Shown here: piece after piece, positions 35,302 through 45,222 of the stretch
Numbering within the stretch: position 1 is the stretch's first letter
Layout: every line of letters begins with the position of its first letter
Assembly (NCBI RefSeq): GCF_013408305.1
Contig: NZ_JACBZS010000001.1
Location: 3,224,001-3,288,000, forward strand
DNA length: 64,000 nt
From: Naumannella cuiyingiana
GTDB lineage: Bacteria; Actinomycetota; Actinomycetes; Propionibacteriales; Propionibacteriaceae
Direction: 5' to 3'
The notes under the pieces: generated by a model
Seen by the model: only the letters and a program-made list of their open reading frames with translations
What the model was told of the DNA's origin: nothing
Databases searched by the model: none
Made by a program: the position numbers and the translations under genes

Positions 35302-36093
35302 ATGCCGCATCGCTCACCGGTCGGGCCGGACCCGGCCGCCGCCCCGCTGGATCGCGTGAACACCGAGCCGGCCGAGCCAGGCCTGCGCCGGACGGTCGGC
35401 ATTCTCGCCGCGCTGCTGCGCCGGATCACCCGGCGCGACTGGCGTGCGCAGGACAAGATCCCGCGCTCGGGGCCGGCGATCTTCGTGGTCAACCACATCT
35501 CCAACTTCGATCCGCTCGCCTATGGCCACTACCTGGCGTGGTCCGGTCGCTGGCCACGCTTCCTCGCCAAGGACGCGATCTTCCGGACCCCGGTGCTGGG
35601 CGCGATCGCCCGCGCCTGCGGCCAGATCCGCGTGCAGCGGGGGGCCGCCGACGGGGGCACCGCGCTGGCGGAGGCGGCGGCCGCGCTCGGCGAGGGGAAG
35701 TCGGTGACGATCTATCCCGAAGGCACCATCACCGCCGATCCGGAGGGCTGGCCGATGACCGGCCGCACCGGGGCGGCGCGCCTGGCGCTCGAGACCGGGG
35801 CGCCCGTGATTCCCGTCGGCCAGTGGGGAGCCCAGGAGGTGCTGCCCGGCAAGCGCCTGACCTGGCCGCGGCTGTGGCCGCGCAGGACGATGCGCCTGAT
35901 CGCCGGCGACCCGGTCCCGCTCGACGATCTTCGGGAACGCCCGTTGGACGCCGGCACCCTGATCACCGCCACCGAGCGGATCACCGACGCGATCACCGGC
36001 CTGGTGGCGCAGTTGCGCGAGACCGAGCCGCCGGCCGGTCGGTGGGACCTGCGGCTCGGCCGGCGGGTGGGCCCCAGGGCGGCCGGCAGATGA
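35302..36093 (+). CDS. plsC: 1-acyl-sn-glycerol-3-phosphate acyltransferase family (PlsC)
   Basis: A 263-residue acyltransferase of phospholipid synthesis. The HX4D motif is NHISNFD (His and Asp catalytic), block II is FLAKDAIFRTPVLGAIARACGQIRVQRG, and block III is IYPEGT. No clear membrane helix, so probably membrane-associated through an amphipathic or basic N-terminus (RRTVGILAALLRRITRR). ATG with aaggag. It overlaps gpsA by 4 bp, so two early steps of phospholipid assembly are coupled. Symbol is by family. Confidence 0.9.
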   Translation: MPHRSPVGPDPAAAPLDRVNTEPAEPGLRRTVGILAALLRRITRRDWRAQDKIPRSGPAIFVVNHISNFDPLAYGHYLAWSGRWPRFLAKDAIFRTPVLGAIARACGQIRVQRGAADGGTALAEAAAALGEGKSVTIYPEGTITADPEGWPMTGRTGAARLALETGAPVIPVGQWGAQEVLPGKRLTWPRLWPRRTMRLIAGDPVPLDDLRERPLDAGTLITATERITDAITGLVAQLRETEPPAGRWDLRLGRRVGPRAAGR

Positions 36094-37079
36094 CCCGCGC
36101 CGCAGTCCTCGGTGCCGGCGCCTTCGGAACCGCGCTCGCGATCGTGCTCAGCGATGCCGGGCACACGGTGGTGCTGCAGGGGCGGCGGCCCGACCAGGTC
36201 GCCGAGATCAACCAGCGGCACACCAACGAGCGTTACCTGCCGGGCATCACGCTGCCCGACCGGGTGCGGGCGACCACCTCCGCCGACGACGCCTGCGAGT
36301 CCGCCGACCTGGTCGTGCTCGCGGTACCGGCCCAGGCTCTGCGGTCCAGCCTCGCCCGGTGGTCGCTGCCGACCGAGGCGGTCATCGTCTCCGCGGCGAA
36401 GGGCCTGGAGGCCGGCACCGGCGCCCGGATGAGCGAGGTGATCATCGAGTCCGGGGTGGCGGCCGAACGCCTCGCCGTGATCGCCGGCCCGAACCTGGCC
36501 CGGGAGATTGCGGCCCGCCTGCCCACCGGGGCGGTCGTCGCCGGTTTCGATCCCGAGATCACGCTGCGGGTGCAGCATGCCCTGCGCAGCCCGTCGTTCC
36601 GCCCTTACACCAACGACGATGTGGTCGGCTGCGAGCTGGCCGGTGCCGCCAAGAACCCGATCGCGATGGCGGTCGGGATGATCATCGGCCGAGGCCTCGG
36701 CGACAACCTGGTCGGTACGACGATGACGCGCGGACTGGCCGAGGCCACCCGGCTCGGTGAGGCGCTCGGCGCGGATCCGCACACCTTCGCCGGCCTGGCC
36801 GGGGTCGGTGATCTGGTCGCCACCTGTTACTCGCCGCTGTCGCGCAACCGCGGCTTCGGCGAGCGGCTCGGCCGCGGCATGTCGGTGGCTGACGCGCTCG
36901 CCGCCAGCTCCGGCGTGATCGAGGGCATTCCCACCTCGGGTTCGCTGGCCGCGCTGGCCGATGAACTCGGTGTCGAACTGCCGATCGTGTCGCGGGTGGC
37001 GCCCGTCGTCGAGGGCGAACTGACCGCGGACGAGGTCATCGACGCGCTGATGGCGCGCAGCGTCAAGCCCGAGCGATGA
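36090..37079 (+). CDS. gpsA: Glycerol-3-phosphate dehydrogenase [NAD(P)+]
   Basis: GpsA, 329 residues, reduces dihydroxyacetone phosphate to sn-glycerol-3-phosphate, the backbone for phospholipids. GAGAFGTALAIVLSDAGH is the dinucleotide-binding motif; VIAGPNLAREIA and CELAGAAKNPIAMAVGMI hold the catalytic Lys and substrate-binding sites; AGVGDLVATCYSPLSRN ends the C-terminal domain. Start overlaps the plsC stop. This order, acyltransferase then GpsA then Ddl, matches mycobacteria. Confidence 0.96.
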   Translation: MTRAAVLGAGAFGTALAIVLSDAGHTVVLQGRRPDQVAEINQRHTNERYLPGITLPDRVRATTSADDACESADLVVLAVPAQALRSSLARWSLPTEAVIVSAAKGLEAGTGARMSEVIIESGVAAERLAVIAGPNLAREIAARLPTGAVVAGFDPEITLRVQHALRSPSFRPYTNDDVVGCELAGAAKNPIAMAVGMIIGRGLGDNLVGTTMTRGLAEATRLGEALGADPHTFAGLAGVGDLVATCYSPLSRNRGFGERLGRGMSVADALAASSGVIEGIPTSGSLAALADELGVELPIVSRVAPVVEGELTADEVIDALMARSVKPER

Positions 37080-37105
37080 CGCCAGAACGCGGCTTCGGCA
37101 TCGGC

Positions 37106-37118
37106 TAGGGTCGCCCTC
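37106..37118 (+). promoter_or_regulatory. Putative leaderless promoter of ddl
   Basis: TAGGGT at 37106-37111 ends 7 nt before the ddl GTG at 37119. Confidence 0.45.
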
Positions 37119-38237
37119 GTGACGAACCAGCAGCGACCCGACCGACCGATCCGGGTAGGGCTGATCTTCGGCGGCGCGAGCAGCGAGCACGGCGTCTCCT
37201 GCCTGGGCGCCGCCGGGGTTGTCCGGGCGATCGACACCGACCGCTACCAGGTGACCGGGATCGGGGTCGCGACCGACGGCCGTTGGACCCGGGTCGCTCC
37301 CGCCGACATCGAGCGGCTGCGGATCGTCGACGGCAGGCTGCCCGAGCTCGACGGCACGGGGCCGGAGGTTGCCCTGGTGCCGACAGCCAACGGGCCGGTG
37401 CTGGCGATGACCGACGGCTCGGGCAGTGAGCCGCTGGACGTGGCGATGATCATCATGCACGGGCCGGGCGGCGAGGACGGGACCGTCCAGGGGGTCTGCG
37501 AGACCGCCGGGCTGCGCTACACCGGATCGGGAGTCGCCGCGAGCGCCGTCTGCATGGACAAGCATCTGATGAAGTTGATGTTGAAGGCGGCCGGCGTACC
37601 CGTGGGACCGTTCGTGGTGATCACGCCCGAGGAATGGACCACCGACCGGGCCGCGGCGCTGGATGCCGTCGGCGCGCTCACCCTTCCGGTGTTCGTCAAG
37701 CCCGCTCGCGCCGGCTCGAGCCGGGGGATCAGCCGGGTCGCGACCGCCGGGGAGCTGCCGGCCGCGATCGAGGAGGCCCGGCGGCACGATCCGAAGGTGA
37801 TCATCGAGGAGGGCTTCGTCGACGCCCGCGAGCTCGAGTGCGGGGTGCTGCAGGGGCCCGACGGTCCGCCGCGGGTCTCGGTGGTCGGCGAGGTGATCAT
37901 GCACGGCAAGGACGGCTTCTACGACTACGAGTCCAAGTACACCCCGGGCGACGAGGTCTCCATCCAGGTGCCGGCCGAGGTGCCCGATGACGTCACCGAA
38001 CGTCTGCAACAGCAGGCCCTGCGGGTGTTCGAACTGCTCGGTTGCGAGGGGCTGGCGCGCGTGGACTCGTTCCTCACCCGCGAGGGCCGGGTGATGATCA
38101 ACGAGATCAACACGCTGCCCGGCTTCACCCCCACCTCGATGTTCCCGAAGGTGTTCGAGGCCGGAGCCATCGACTTCGCCGAGCAGATCGACACCTTGGT
38201 GTCCCAGGCGCTCGGGCGCCCGGCCGGCCTGCGCTGA
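37119..38237 (+). CDS. ddl: D-alanine-D-alanine ligase
   Basis: Ddl, 372 residues, joins two D-Ala with ATP for peptidoglycan. The N-terminal GLIFGGASSEHGVSCLGA is the D-Ala site; GPGGEDGTVQG, the ATP-grasp FVKPARAGSSRGISRV, and the C-terminal RVDSFLTREGRVMINEINTLPGFTPTSMFP with metal-binding Glu/Asn follow. The Y/F choice at the specificity loop was not resolved, so D-Ala-D-Lac is not excluded, but a normal Ddl is expected. GTG start. Confidence 0.95.
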   Translation: MTNQQRPDRPIRVGLIFGGASSEHGVSCLGAAGVVRAIDTDRYQVTGIGVATDGRWTRVAPADIERLRIVDGRLPELDGTGPEVALVPTANGPVLAMTDGSGSEPLDVAMIIMHGPGGEDGTVQGVCETAGLRYTGSGVAASAVCMDKHLMKLMLKAAGVPVGPFVVITPEEWTTDRAAALDAVGALTLPVFVKPARAGSSRGISRVATAGELPAAIEEARRHDPKVIIEEGFVDARELECGVLQGPDGPPRVSVVGEVIMHGKDGFYDYESKYTPGDEVSIQVPAEVPDDVTERLQQQALRVFELLGCEGLARVDSFLTREGRVMINEINTLPGFTPTSMFPKVFEAGAIDFAEQIDTLVSQALGRPAGLR

Positions 38238-38241
38238 GACG

Positions 38242-38727
38242 TCAGACGCAGGGGCGCTCCTGCGGCACATGGTCGGTGATCGGCCGGGCGAGATCGACCA
38301 GCACATTGGCCTCCGGCGCGTACTCCGGGGGCACCGTCACCTGGACCGGGGTGAGCCGCCCGAGGGTGGTGAACGTCCACCCCTGCTCGGACTCCTCGGC
38401 GTACCAGCCGACCTGGTTCACCTCGAAACACTGAGCGTCGGGGCCGGCCCCGGCCGGCAGTTCGCCACCGCAGGTCAGCACGATCGCCGGGTTTCCCCAG
38501 GCCGCACCGGTCCGGCCGGGCCGCGCCTCGCGACGGTCCTGGCCGCCCACGGTCGGCGGCAGGTCCGCGATCATCTTCGCGCAGGCCTGCGCCGCGGCCG
38601 CTTTCGGTTGTGGCTCGGCGATGTCCACCGGTCCGGCACATCCGGCCAGGATCGGCAGCGCGGCCAGGGCCGACAGCACGGTCGGTAGGGCGCCACCGCC
38701 CGTGCGGTGCCGCCCGTGTGGATTCAT
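38242..38727 (-). CDS. DUF3515 lipoprotein
   Basis: A 161-residue secreted protein of the DUF3515 family, found beside ddl/thiL in many actinobacteria (Rv2980-like). Signal peptide LPTVLSALAALPILAGC ends in a lipobox (LAGC) so the Cys is probably lipidated. The mature part has Cys at CAKMIADLPP, VLTCGG, QCFEV and the final PCV. ATG at 38727. Role unknown; its converging end is only 4 bp from the end of ddl. Confidence 0.85.
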   Translation of the reverse strand: MNPHGRHRTGGGALPTVLSALAALPILAGCAGPVDIAEPQPKAAAAQACAKMIADLPPTVGGQDRREARPGRTGAAWGNPAIVLTCGGELPAGAGPDAQCFEVNQVGWYAEESEQGWTFTTLGRLTPVQVTVPPEYAPEANVLVDLARPITDHVPQERPCV

Positions 38728-38755
38728 CGGTGTGCGGTCCCGCACCGGTAGCGGG

Positions 38756-38992
38756 TCAGATGTTGACGACCGGGCAGGTCACCGTGCGGGTGATCCCGGG
38801 CACCACCTGGACCTTGGCCACCACGAGCGAACCGAGGTCGTCGACATTGGGCGCCTCGACGCGGACGATCACGTCGTACGGGCCCGTCACGTCGTCGGCC
38901 TGGGTGACACCGGAGATCTGCCGGATCGCCTCCGCGACCTCGGCCGCCTTGCCAACCGCCGTCTGGACCAGAACGTAGGCCTGCACCACCAT
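38756..38992 (-). CDS. Lrp/AsnC ligand-binding (RAM) domain protein
   Basis: A 78-residue stand-alone RAM domain with no DNA-binding part (VVQAYVLVQTAVGKAAEVAEAIRQISGVTQADDVTGPYDVIVRVEA). In the family this fold binds amino acids and oligomerises. The ATG at 38992 is preferred to one at 39004 because ggaggt lies 5 nt before it. It is divergent from thiL with a 63-bp gap. Possible amino-acid sensor or subunit of a larger regulator; target unknown. Confidence 0.9.
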   Translation of the reverse strand: MVVQAYVLVQTAVGKAAEVAEAIRQISGVTQADDVTGPYDVIVRVEAPNVDDLGSLVVAKVQVVPGITRTVTCPVVNI

Positions 38993-39042
38993 CGGAACCT
39001 CCATGTCTCAACGCGCCCGGACCCGCCGGGCTGCCGCCACGC

Positions 39043-39055
39043 TACCGTGTGGCCG
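39043..39055 (+). promoter_or_regulatory. Putative leaderless promoter of thiL
   Basis: TACCGT (39043-39048) ends 7 nt before the GTG at 39056, which also helps decide between the two GTG starts (39047 and 39056). Confidence 0.45.
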
Positions 39056-40054
39056 GTGAGCTCCGACAGCGCAGGACCGACCATCGCCGAGATCGGGGAA
39101 TTCGGGCTGATCGACCAGGTGCTCGCCGGGTTGCCGACCCAAGAGGCAGTGCGCGTCGGACCGGGCGACGAAGACGCGGTGCGCGTCGGCCCGGGCGACG
39201 ACGGCGCGGTGATCGACTTCTCCGGACCCGTCGTGTGCAGCACCGACACGATGGTCGAGGGCGTGCACTTTCGCCGCGACTGGTCGTGGGCGCACGAGGT
39301 CGGGCGCAAGGCGGCCGCCGTGAACCTGGCCGACATCGAGGCGATGGGCGCGCGACCGGTCGCCCTGCTGGTGGCATTCTCGGCGCCGCCCGAGCTGCCC
39401 GCGAGCTGGGCCCGGCAGTGTTCCCAGGGCCTGGCCGAGGAGGCGGCGGCCGCGGGAGCGGTACTCGTCGGCGGGGACATGACCCGCTCCGGTGAGGTCA
39501 CCATCGCCGTCACCGCGCTGGGTACGCCGGCCGCCGGCGGCCCCGTGTTGCGCTCCGGGGCCCGCCCCGGTCAGGTGATCGCCCTCCGCGGCCGGGTCGG
39601 CTGGGCGGCCGCGGGGCTGGTGGTGCTCAGCCGCGGGTTCCGATCGCCGCGCGCCGTGGTGGAGGCGCAGAAGGTGCCGCAGGTGCCCTACGGCGCAGGC
39701 GCGGAGGCCGCCGCCGCCGGCGCGGGTGCGCTGATCGACGTCTCGGACGGCCTGCTGGCCGATCTCGGTCACATCGCCGACGCATCGGACGTGACCTGCG
39801 ATGTCGATACCGGCGCCTTCGAGGTTCCCGACCCGCTGCGGGCCGTGGCCGCCGCCACCGGGAGCGATCCGCTTGCCCTGATGCTCACCGGGGGCGAGGA
39901 CCATGCGCTGGCCGCCACCTTCGACGAGGGTCGGGTTCCGGAGGGCTGGCTCGTCATCGGCCGGGTCCGCGACGCCGGGCCGGACGGGCCCGGCGTGCTC
40001 GTGGACGGCGCGCCGTGGGAGGAGGCAAGCGGCTATGAGCACTTCCGGCGGTGA
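39056..40054 (+). CDS. thiL: Thiamine-monophosphate kinase
   Basis: ThiL, 332 residues, phosphorylates thiamine monophosphate to thiamine diphosphate, the cofactor that IlvB needs. Family marks are [44 protein letters not shown] and [13 protein letters not shown]. In the N-terminal metal/ATP motif the expected GPGDDxAV appears twice in a row ([10 protein letters not shown] then [10 protein letters not shown], residues ~32-51), from a 30-bp tandem duplication. The reading frame stays intact. It is 20 bp overlapped by thiD. No TPP riboswitch was seen upstream. Confidence 0.94.
   Translation: MSSDSAGPTIAEIGEFGLIDQVLAGLPTQEAVRVGPGDEDAVRVGPGDDGAVIDFSGPVVCSTDTMVEGVHFRRDWSWAHEVGRKAAAVNLADIEAMGARPVALLVAFSAPPELPASWARQCSQGLAEEAAAAGAVLVGGDMTRSGEVTIAVTALGTPAAGGPVLRSGARPGQVIALRGRVGWAAAGLVVLSRGFRSPRAVVEAQKVPQVPYGAGAEAAAAGAGALIDVSDGLLADLGHIADASDVTCDVDTGAFEVPDPLRAVAAATGSDPLALMLTGGEDHALAATFDEGRVPEGWLVIGRVRDAGPDGPGVLVDGAPWEEASGYEHFRR
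39149..39208 (+). repeat. 30-bp tandem duplication inside thiL
   Basis: Two 30-bp units (39149-39178, 39179-39208), 27/30 identical, starting gtgcgcgtcgg. It duplicates ten codons of the GPGDDxAV motif, which in ThiL binds Mg-nucleotide, and keeps the frame. Confidence 0.9.
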
Positions 40055-40856
40055 GCTGCCCACGGCCCGGGTGCTGACGATCGCGGGCTCGGACTCCGGC
40101 GGGGGAGCCGGCATCCAGGCCGACCTGAAGACGATGCTCGCGCACGGCGTACACGGAATGAGCGTGCTGGCCGCGCTGACCGCGCAGAACTCCGTCGGGG
40201 TGCAGGACTTCTGGCCGGTGCCCGCGGACCTGGTCACCGCGCAGTTCCGCAGCGTCGTCGACGACATCGGCGTCGACGCGATCAAGACCGGCATGCTCGC
40301 CGACGCCGAACTGGTCGGCCTGGTCGCCGACCTGCTGGGTACGCTGCCCGCGCCGGTCCCGGTCGTCGTCGACCCCGTCTGCGCATCGAAGCACGGGGAC
40401 CCGCTGATCGCCCCCGACGCGGTGGTCGCCCTGCGCGAGCGGCTGTTCGCGCGGGCCGATGTGATCACCCCGAATCTGGGTGAGGCGGCGCTGCTGAGCG
40501 GCCTGACCGTGCAGACCCCGCCCGACGAGCTCGCGGCGGCCCTGGCCGGATCCGGCCAGACCTGGACCCTGATCAAGGGCGGCCACGCCGAGGGCGAGCC
40601 GATCGACCGGCTCTACCGCGGTGCCGAACCGGTCCGCAGCTACCCCGGCCCGCGCCTGAGCAACCGGCACACCCACGGCACCGGCTGCACGCTGGCATCG
40701 GCACTGGCCTGCCAGCTCGCGCTGGGCAAGGAGATGCCGGAGGCGGTCGGGGCGGCCAAGCGCTACGTCACCGGCGCGATCGCCGGCGGGTTTGCGCTCG
40801 GGTCGGGCATCGGGCCGGTCGATCACCTGTGGGAGCTGCGCGGCCGGATCGACTGA
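40035..40856 (+). CDS. thiD: Hydroxymethylpyrimidine/phosphomethylpyrimidine kinase
   Basis: ThiD, 273 residues, makes HMP-pyrophosphate for thiamine by two phosphorylations. [41 protein letters not shown] is the ribokinase-like N-terminus; [20 protein letters not shown] and the C-terminal [18 protein letters not shown] (anion hole and base) follow. ATG start 20 bp inside thiL, so coupled. The two thiamine steps form a mini-operon ahead of ftsK. Confidence 0.95.
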   Translation: MSTSGGELPTARVLTIAGSDSGGGAGIQADLKTMLAHGVHGMSVLAALTAQNSVGVQDFWPVPADLVTAQFRSVVDDIGVDAIKTGMLADAELVGLVADLLGTLPAPVPVVVDPVCASKHGDPLIAPDAVVALRERLFARADVITPNLGEAALLSGLTVQTPPDELAAALAGSGQTWTLIKGGHAEGEPIDRLYRGAEPVRSYPGPRLSNRHTHGTGCTLASALACQLALGKEMPEAVGAAKRYVTGAIAGGFALGSGIGPVDHLWELRGRID

Positions 40857-40922
40857 GCGGCCCGGAGCGGGATCCTGCTCGCCCGCCCGGCGTGGTGGCG
40901 CGCCAGCGGACGAGGAGTTGAC

Positions 40923-40935
40923 TAGTCTCGCCCGC
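40923..40935 (+). promoter_or_regulatory. Putative leaderless promoter of ftsK
   Basis: TAGTCT at 40923-40928 ends 7 nt before the ATG at 40936; no ribosome site. Confidence 0.45.
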
Positions 40936-43608
40936 ATGGCGACCCGCGCGTCTTCCCCACCGCGGTCGGCAGCCTCGAGCAGCGCCAGATCGCGGTCGTC
41001 CGGAAGCAAGAAGTCCACGTCCACCCGCACCGGTGGAAGCAGTCCGCGTACCCGCACGCCGGCCAAGGGCGCTCCGACCCGCCAGCCGGCTGCGCGCAGC
41101 GGCGCCGCGGCCAAGCGGCGGCCGGCGAAGAAGAAGCAGGGCCGCGGGTTCTTCGGCACGATCGGGTACGCCACCGTGCAGGTGTGGCGCGGCATCGCGC
41201 TCGCCACCGGATCCGGCGCCCGGGCGATCGGCGGCAGCGCCCGCGATCTCGACCCGGAGCTGCGCCGCGACGGGATCGGACTGTTCCTGCTCGGCTGCGC
41301 GATCGTGCTGGCGGCCGCGCTGTGGTTCGGCCTGCCCGAGCCGGTCGGGCCCGCCATCGTGACCGGCACCACCACGGTGATCGGTCAGTTCATGGCCTAC
41401 GCCGCGCCCGTCCTGTTCGCGGTGATGGCCTGGCGTACCCTGCGCCACCCCGACCGCAACGGGCCGCTCGGCCGGCAACTGATCGGCTGGGGCGCGCTGG
41501 CCTTCGGCGTGCTCGGGCTGATCAGCGTCTCCCGCAACATCCCGCCGCCCAGCGAGCCGGCCGCGATGCGCGAGGCGGGCGGCGTGCTCGGCTACATCTC
41601 CTCGTCGATGCTGGCCGACCTGCTGACCACCTGGGTGGCGACGCCGCTGCTGGTGCTGCTGGCGGTCTTCGGTCTGGTCGTGGTCGTCGGCGTCGCCATC
41701 CACGAGATTCCCGCCCGGCTGCAGGCCTTGCGCGAGGCGATCCCGCAGCGCCGGCCGGCGGGGACCGATGAGGACGAGCCGGAATACGGCGTGGACGAGG
41801 CCTATGACACCCCGATCGTCGGCGGCCGACAGGTGGCGGGCGACGAGCAGGAGGACCACGACGAGGCCGAGAGCGCGGACCTGCCGCCCGCACCGAGCCG
41901 TCCGCGTCAGCCGCAGGTCGCCACCGTGCACCTCGACCCGCCGACGGACGAGCCGGAGGACGTACTGCCCGTCGAGGACCACGACCGGGTGTTCGACTAT
42001 GCCGAGCTGGAGCCGGACGAGCCGCCGCGGCCGAAGCCCGGGGCCCGGCCCGCGGACACGCGCAGCGAGCCGCGGCCCGAGCCCGCCCCGCCGGAGCACT
42101 CGCCGGCGCCGGCCCGTGCCGAGCAACAGGTGCTCTCCGGCGATGTGCAGTACGTCCTGCCGGACCCCGGCCGGTTGAAGCCCGGCAGCGTGCACAAGGA
42201 GCGGACCAAGGCATCCGACGACGTGGTGCAACGGCTGACCGGCGTGCTGGACCAGTTCAACATCGACGCCACGGTCACCGGCTACACCCGCGGGCCGACC
42301 GTGACCCGCTACGAGGTGGAACTCGGCCCCGCGGTGAAGGTCGAGAAGGTCACCGCGCTGAGCAAGAACATCTCCTACTCCGTCGCCAGCGCCGACGTGC
42401 GGATCCTGTCGCCGATCCCGGGGAAGTCGGCGATCGGCATCGAGATCCCGAACACCGACAAGGAGATCGTCTCGCTCGGTGACGTGCTCCGCTCGCCGAA
42501 GGCCCGCAATGATCATCACCCGATGACGATGGGCCTGGGCAAGGACGTCGAGGGCGGCTTCGTGATCGCCAACCTCGCGAAGATGCCGCACCTGCTGGTG
42601 GCCGGCGCGACCGGTTCGGGCAAGTCGAGCTTCGTCAACTCCATGATCACCTCGCTGCTGATGCGGGCCACGCCCGACGAGGTGCGGATGCTGATGGTCG
42701 ACCCGAAGCGGGTGGAGCTCACCGCCTATGAGGGGATCCCGCACCTGGTCACGCCGATCATCACCAATCCGAAGAAGGCCGCCGAGGCGCTGCAGTGGGT
42801 GGTCAAGGAGATGGACACCCGCTACGACGACCTCGCCGCGTTCGGCTTCAAGCACGTCGACGACTTCAACAAGGCGGTACGCGCGGGTCAGGTCAAGCTG
42901 CCCGAGGGCTCCGAGCGACGGCTGGAGCCCTACCCGTACCTGCTCGTCGTGGTCGACGAGCTGGCCGACCTGATGATGGTCGCCCCGCGCGATGTCGAGG
43001 ACTCGATCGTCCGGATCACCCAGCTCGCCCGCGCCGCCGGTATCCACCTGGTGCTCGCGACACAGCGACCGTCGACCGACGTGGTGACCGGCCTGATCAA
43101 GGCCAATGTGCCGTCCCGGCTGGCCTTCGCCACCTCGTCGATGACCGACTCGCGCGTCATCCTGGACCAGCCCGGCGCGGAGAAGCTGGTCGGGCAGGGA
43201 GACGCGTTGTTCGTGCCGATGGGGGCCTCGCGGGCGATCCGCGTGCAGGGTGCCTGGGTCAGCGAGGCCGAGGTACGCGGGGTGGTGAAGCACGTCAGCG
43301 AGCAGCTCAGCCCGCAGTACCGGGAGGACGTGGCCGCCGCGACCGAGGCGAAGAAGGAGGTCGCCGAGGACATCGGCGACGACCTGGAGCTCGTGCTGGA
43401 GGCCACCAAGCTGGTGGTCACCCTGCAGCTCGGGTCGACCTCGATGCTGCAACGCAAGCTGCGGGTCGGGTTCGCCAAGGCCGGCCGGCTGATGGACATC
43501 CTGGAGACCCGGGGCATCGTCGGGCCGTCGGAGGGCTCCAAGCCGCGCGACGTACTGGTCAAACCCGACGAACTGGACGAGGTGCTGGCCACTCTGGCCG
43601 AGGGCTGA
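40936..43608 (+). CDS. ftsK: DNA translocase FtsK/SpoIIIE
   Basis: FtsK, 890 residues, a septal hexameric motor that clears and segregates chromosome DNA at division. The first ~110 residues are basic, Ser/Thr-rich. Four membrane helices follow (~115-258), then a Pro/Glu-rich linker to ~410, the alpha domain, the RecA-like beta motor with Walker [10 protein letters not shown] (~557-565) and Walker [14 protein letters not shown], and a C-terminal gamma winged helix ([20 protein letters not shown]) that reads polar DNA sites. Length and order are typical. It lies upstream of rimO-pgsA as in mycobacteria. Confidence 0.96.
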   Translation: MATRASSPPRSAASSSARSRSSGSKKSTSTRTGGSSPRTRTPAKGAPTRQPAARSGAAAKRRPAKKKQGRGFFGTIGYATVQVWRGIALATGSGARAIGGSARDLDPELRRDGIGLFLLGCAIVLAAALWFGLPEPVGPAIVTGTTTVIGQFMAYAAPVLFAVMAWRTLRHPDRNGPLGRQLIGWGALAFGVLGLISVSRNIPPPSEPAAMREAGGVLGYISSSMLADLLTTWVATPLLVLLAVFGLVVVVGVAIHEIPARLQALREAIPQRRPAGTDEDEPEYGVDEAYDTPIVGGRQVAGDEQEDHDEAESADLPPAPSRPRQPQVATVHLDPPTDEPEDVLPVEDHDRVFDYAELEPDEPPRPKPGARPADTRSEPRPEPAPPEHSPAPARAEQQVLSGDVQYVLPDPGRLKPGSVHKERTKASDDVVQRLTGVLDQFNIDATVTGYTRGPTVTRYEVELGPAVKVEKVTALSKNISYSVASADVRILSPIPGKSAIGIEIPNTDKEIVSLGDVLRSPKARNDHHPMTMGLGKDVEGGFVIANLAKMPHLLVAGATGSGKSSFVNSMITSLLMRATPDEVRMLMVDPKRVELTAYEGIPHLVTPIITNPKKAAEALQWVVKEMDTRYDDLAAFGFKHVDDFNKAVRAGQVKLPEGSERRLEPYPYLLVVVDELADLMMVAPRDVEDSIVRITQLARAAGIHLVLATQRPSTDVVTGLIKANVPSRLAFATSSMTDSRVILDQPGAEKLVGQGDALFVPMGASRAIRVQGAWVSEAEVRGVVKHVSEQLSPQYREDVAAATEAKKEVAEDIGDDLELVLEATKLVVTLQLGSTSMLQRKLRVGFAKAGRLMDILETRGIVGPSEGSKPRDVLVKPDELDEVLATLAEG

Positions 43609-43647
43609 CGTCGGCCTGCGGCTGCGCCGACCCGGCCGGGCTCGTCG

Positions 43648-43722
43648 ATGACCGTCGAGTTCGCGCTGGTCAAACCCGCGGGCCGGGACAAGTGGTTGAT
43701 CGAGAGCATGTCCAGCAACTGA
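43648..43722 (+). other. Small open frame between ftsK and rimO (possible remnant)
   Basis: A 24-codon ATG frame (MTVEFALVKPAGRDKWLIES, then four more) lies in the ftsK frame after its stop. The peptide looks like a structured-protein fragment, with tryptophan and alternating charge, rather than random high-GC sequence, but I cannot assign it. No clear ribosome site. It could be a gene fragment or a genuine microprotein. Confidence 0.3.
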
Positions 43723-43794
43723 CCGGGCGCGGTGCGGATCGGCGTACAGTTGGGCGCCGACCCCGCAACCGATCCCGCAGCGAGGAGTGTCCGC

Positions 43795-45222
43795 GTGCCC
43801 GAACCCACGACCGTCCACCTGGTGTCGCTGGGCTGCGCGCGCAACGAGGTCGACTCCGAGGAACTGGCGGCACGGCTGGAGACCGGCGGCTTCCGGTTGG
43901 TGGACTCCGCCGACGACGCCGAGGCCGTGATGGTGAACACCTGCGGCTTCATCGAGGCGGCGAAGAAGGATTCGATCGACACGATCATGGCCGCCGCCGA
44001 TCTGAAGGATGCCGGCTCGGCGCGCGCCGTCGTGGCGGTCGGCTGCATGGCCGAGCGCTACGGCAACGAGCTCGCCGAGGCGCTGCCCGAGGCCGATGCG
44101 GTGCTCGGCTTCGACGACTACGGGTCCATCGCGGACCGGCTGCGCGGGATCCTGGCCGGCGAGCGGCACGCCCCGCACGTGCCGCGCGACCGGCGTACCC
44201 TGCTGCCGATCACACCGATCGACCGGCCGGCGGCCCGCGGCTTCACGCCCGGCCACGGCGACCGGCCGGATCTTCCGTCCGGGATCGCGCCGTCCTCCGG
44301 GCCGCGGGCGGCGGTACGCCGTCGCCTGACCGCGGGCCCGATGGCGCCGCTCAAGCTGGCCTCGGGATGCGACCGGCGCTGCACCTTCTGCGCGATACCG
44401 GCCTTCCGCGGCTCCTATGTCTCCCGGCCGCCGGACGACGTGCTGGCCGAGGCGCGCTGGCTGGCCGAGCAGGGCGTGCGCGAGGTCTTCCTGGTCAGCG
44501 AGAACACGAGTTCCTACGGCAAGGACCTCGGCGACATCCGCGCCCTGGAGAACTTGTTGGGACGGCTCGCCGGCGTCGACGGGATCGAGCGGATCCGGGT
44601 GTCCTACCTGCAGCCGGCCGAGACCCGGCCAGCGCTGGTCGAGGCGATCTGCGGCATCGACAAGGTCGCGCCGTACTTCGACCTTTCCTTCCAGCACGCG
44701 TCGGGGCCGGTGCTGCGGGCGATGCGCCGGTTCGGCGATGCCGAGTCCTTCCTGGGCCTGATCGATTCCGTGCGGGCGCTCGCGCCGGAGGCCGGCATCC
44801 GGTCCAACTTCATCGTCGGCTTCCCCGGCGAGAGCGCCGATGATGTTGCCGTGTTGCGCGACTTCCTGATCGCGGCGCGGCTGGACGCGATCGGCGTGTT
44901 CGGCTATTCCGACGAGGAGGGCACCGCGGCCGTCGACCTGCCGGGCCACCTCGATGCCGAGGAGATCGACGCCCGCCGCGGCGAGTTGGTTGATCTTGCT
45001 GATGCGCTGATCGAGCAGCGCGCCGAGGACCGGATCGGCAGCCGGCTCAGCGTGCTGGTCGAGGAACTGGGCGAGGACGGGCCGGTCGGCCGCGCCGCGC
45101 ACCAGGGCCCGGAGGTGGACGGCCAGACCGCGCTCGTCCGCGGCAGTGCCGAGGTGGGCGAGCTGGTCTGCTGCCGGGTGCTGGCCAGCGAGGGTGCCGA
45201 CCTTGCCGCGGAGGTGATCTGA
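43795..45222 (+). CDS. rimO: Ribosomal protein uS12 methylthiotransferase RimO
   Basis: RimO, 475 residues, a radical-SAM enzyme that thiomethylates an aspartate of ribosomal protein S12. N-terminal MTTase Cys are in [25 protein letters not shown] and [10 protein letters not shown]; the radical-SAM cluster CDRRCTFC is C192, C196, C199. A Pro-rich insertion of ~45 residues sits between them; the C-terminal TRAM domain ends the protein. GTG with gaggag upstream. pgsA begins at the next base. Confidence 0.94.
   Translation: MPEPTTVHLVSLGCARNEVDSEELAARLETGGFRLVDSADDAEAVMVNTCGFIEAAKKDSIDTIMAAADLKDAGSARAVVAVGCMAERYGNELAEALPEADAVLGFDDYGSIADRLRGILAGERHAPHVPRDRRTLLPITPIDRPAARGFTPGHGDRPDLPSGIAPSSGPRAAVRRRLTAGPMAPLKLASGCDRRCTFCAIPAFRGSYVSRPPDDVLAEARWLAEQGVREVFLVSENTSSYGKDLGDIRALENLLGRLAGVDGIERIRVSYLQPAETRPALVEAICGIDKVAPYFDLSFQHASGPVLRAMRRFGDAESFLGLIDSVRALAPEAGIRSNFIVGFPGESADDVAVLRDFLIAARLDAIGVFGYSDEEGTAAVDLPGHLDAEEIDARRGELVDLADALIEQRAEDRIGSRLSVLVEELGEDGPVGRAAHQGPEVDGQTALVRGSAEVGELVCCRVLASEGADLAAEVI

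Noticed and set aside
39009-39055. TPP riboswitch upstream of thiL-thiD
   Set aside because: The 63-bp gap to the divergent AsnC-domain gene is too short and lacks recognisable TPP-aptamer elements; the operon looks leaderless.
43648-43722. Toxin-antitoxin or a true small gene pair with the 46312 frame
   Set aside because: The two frames are 2.6 kb apart, unrelated in sequence, and neither has a ribosome site or a partner.
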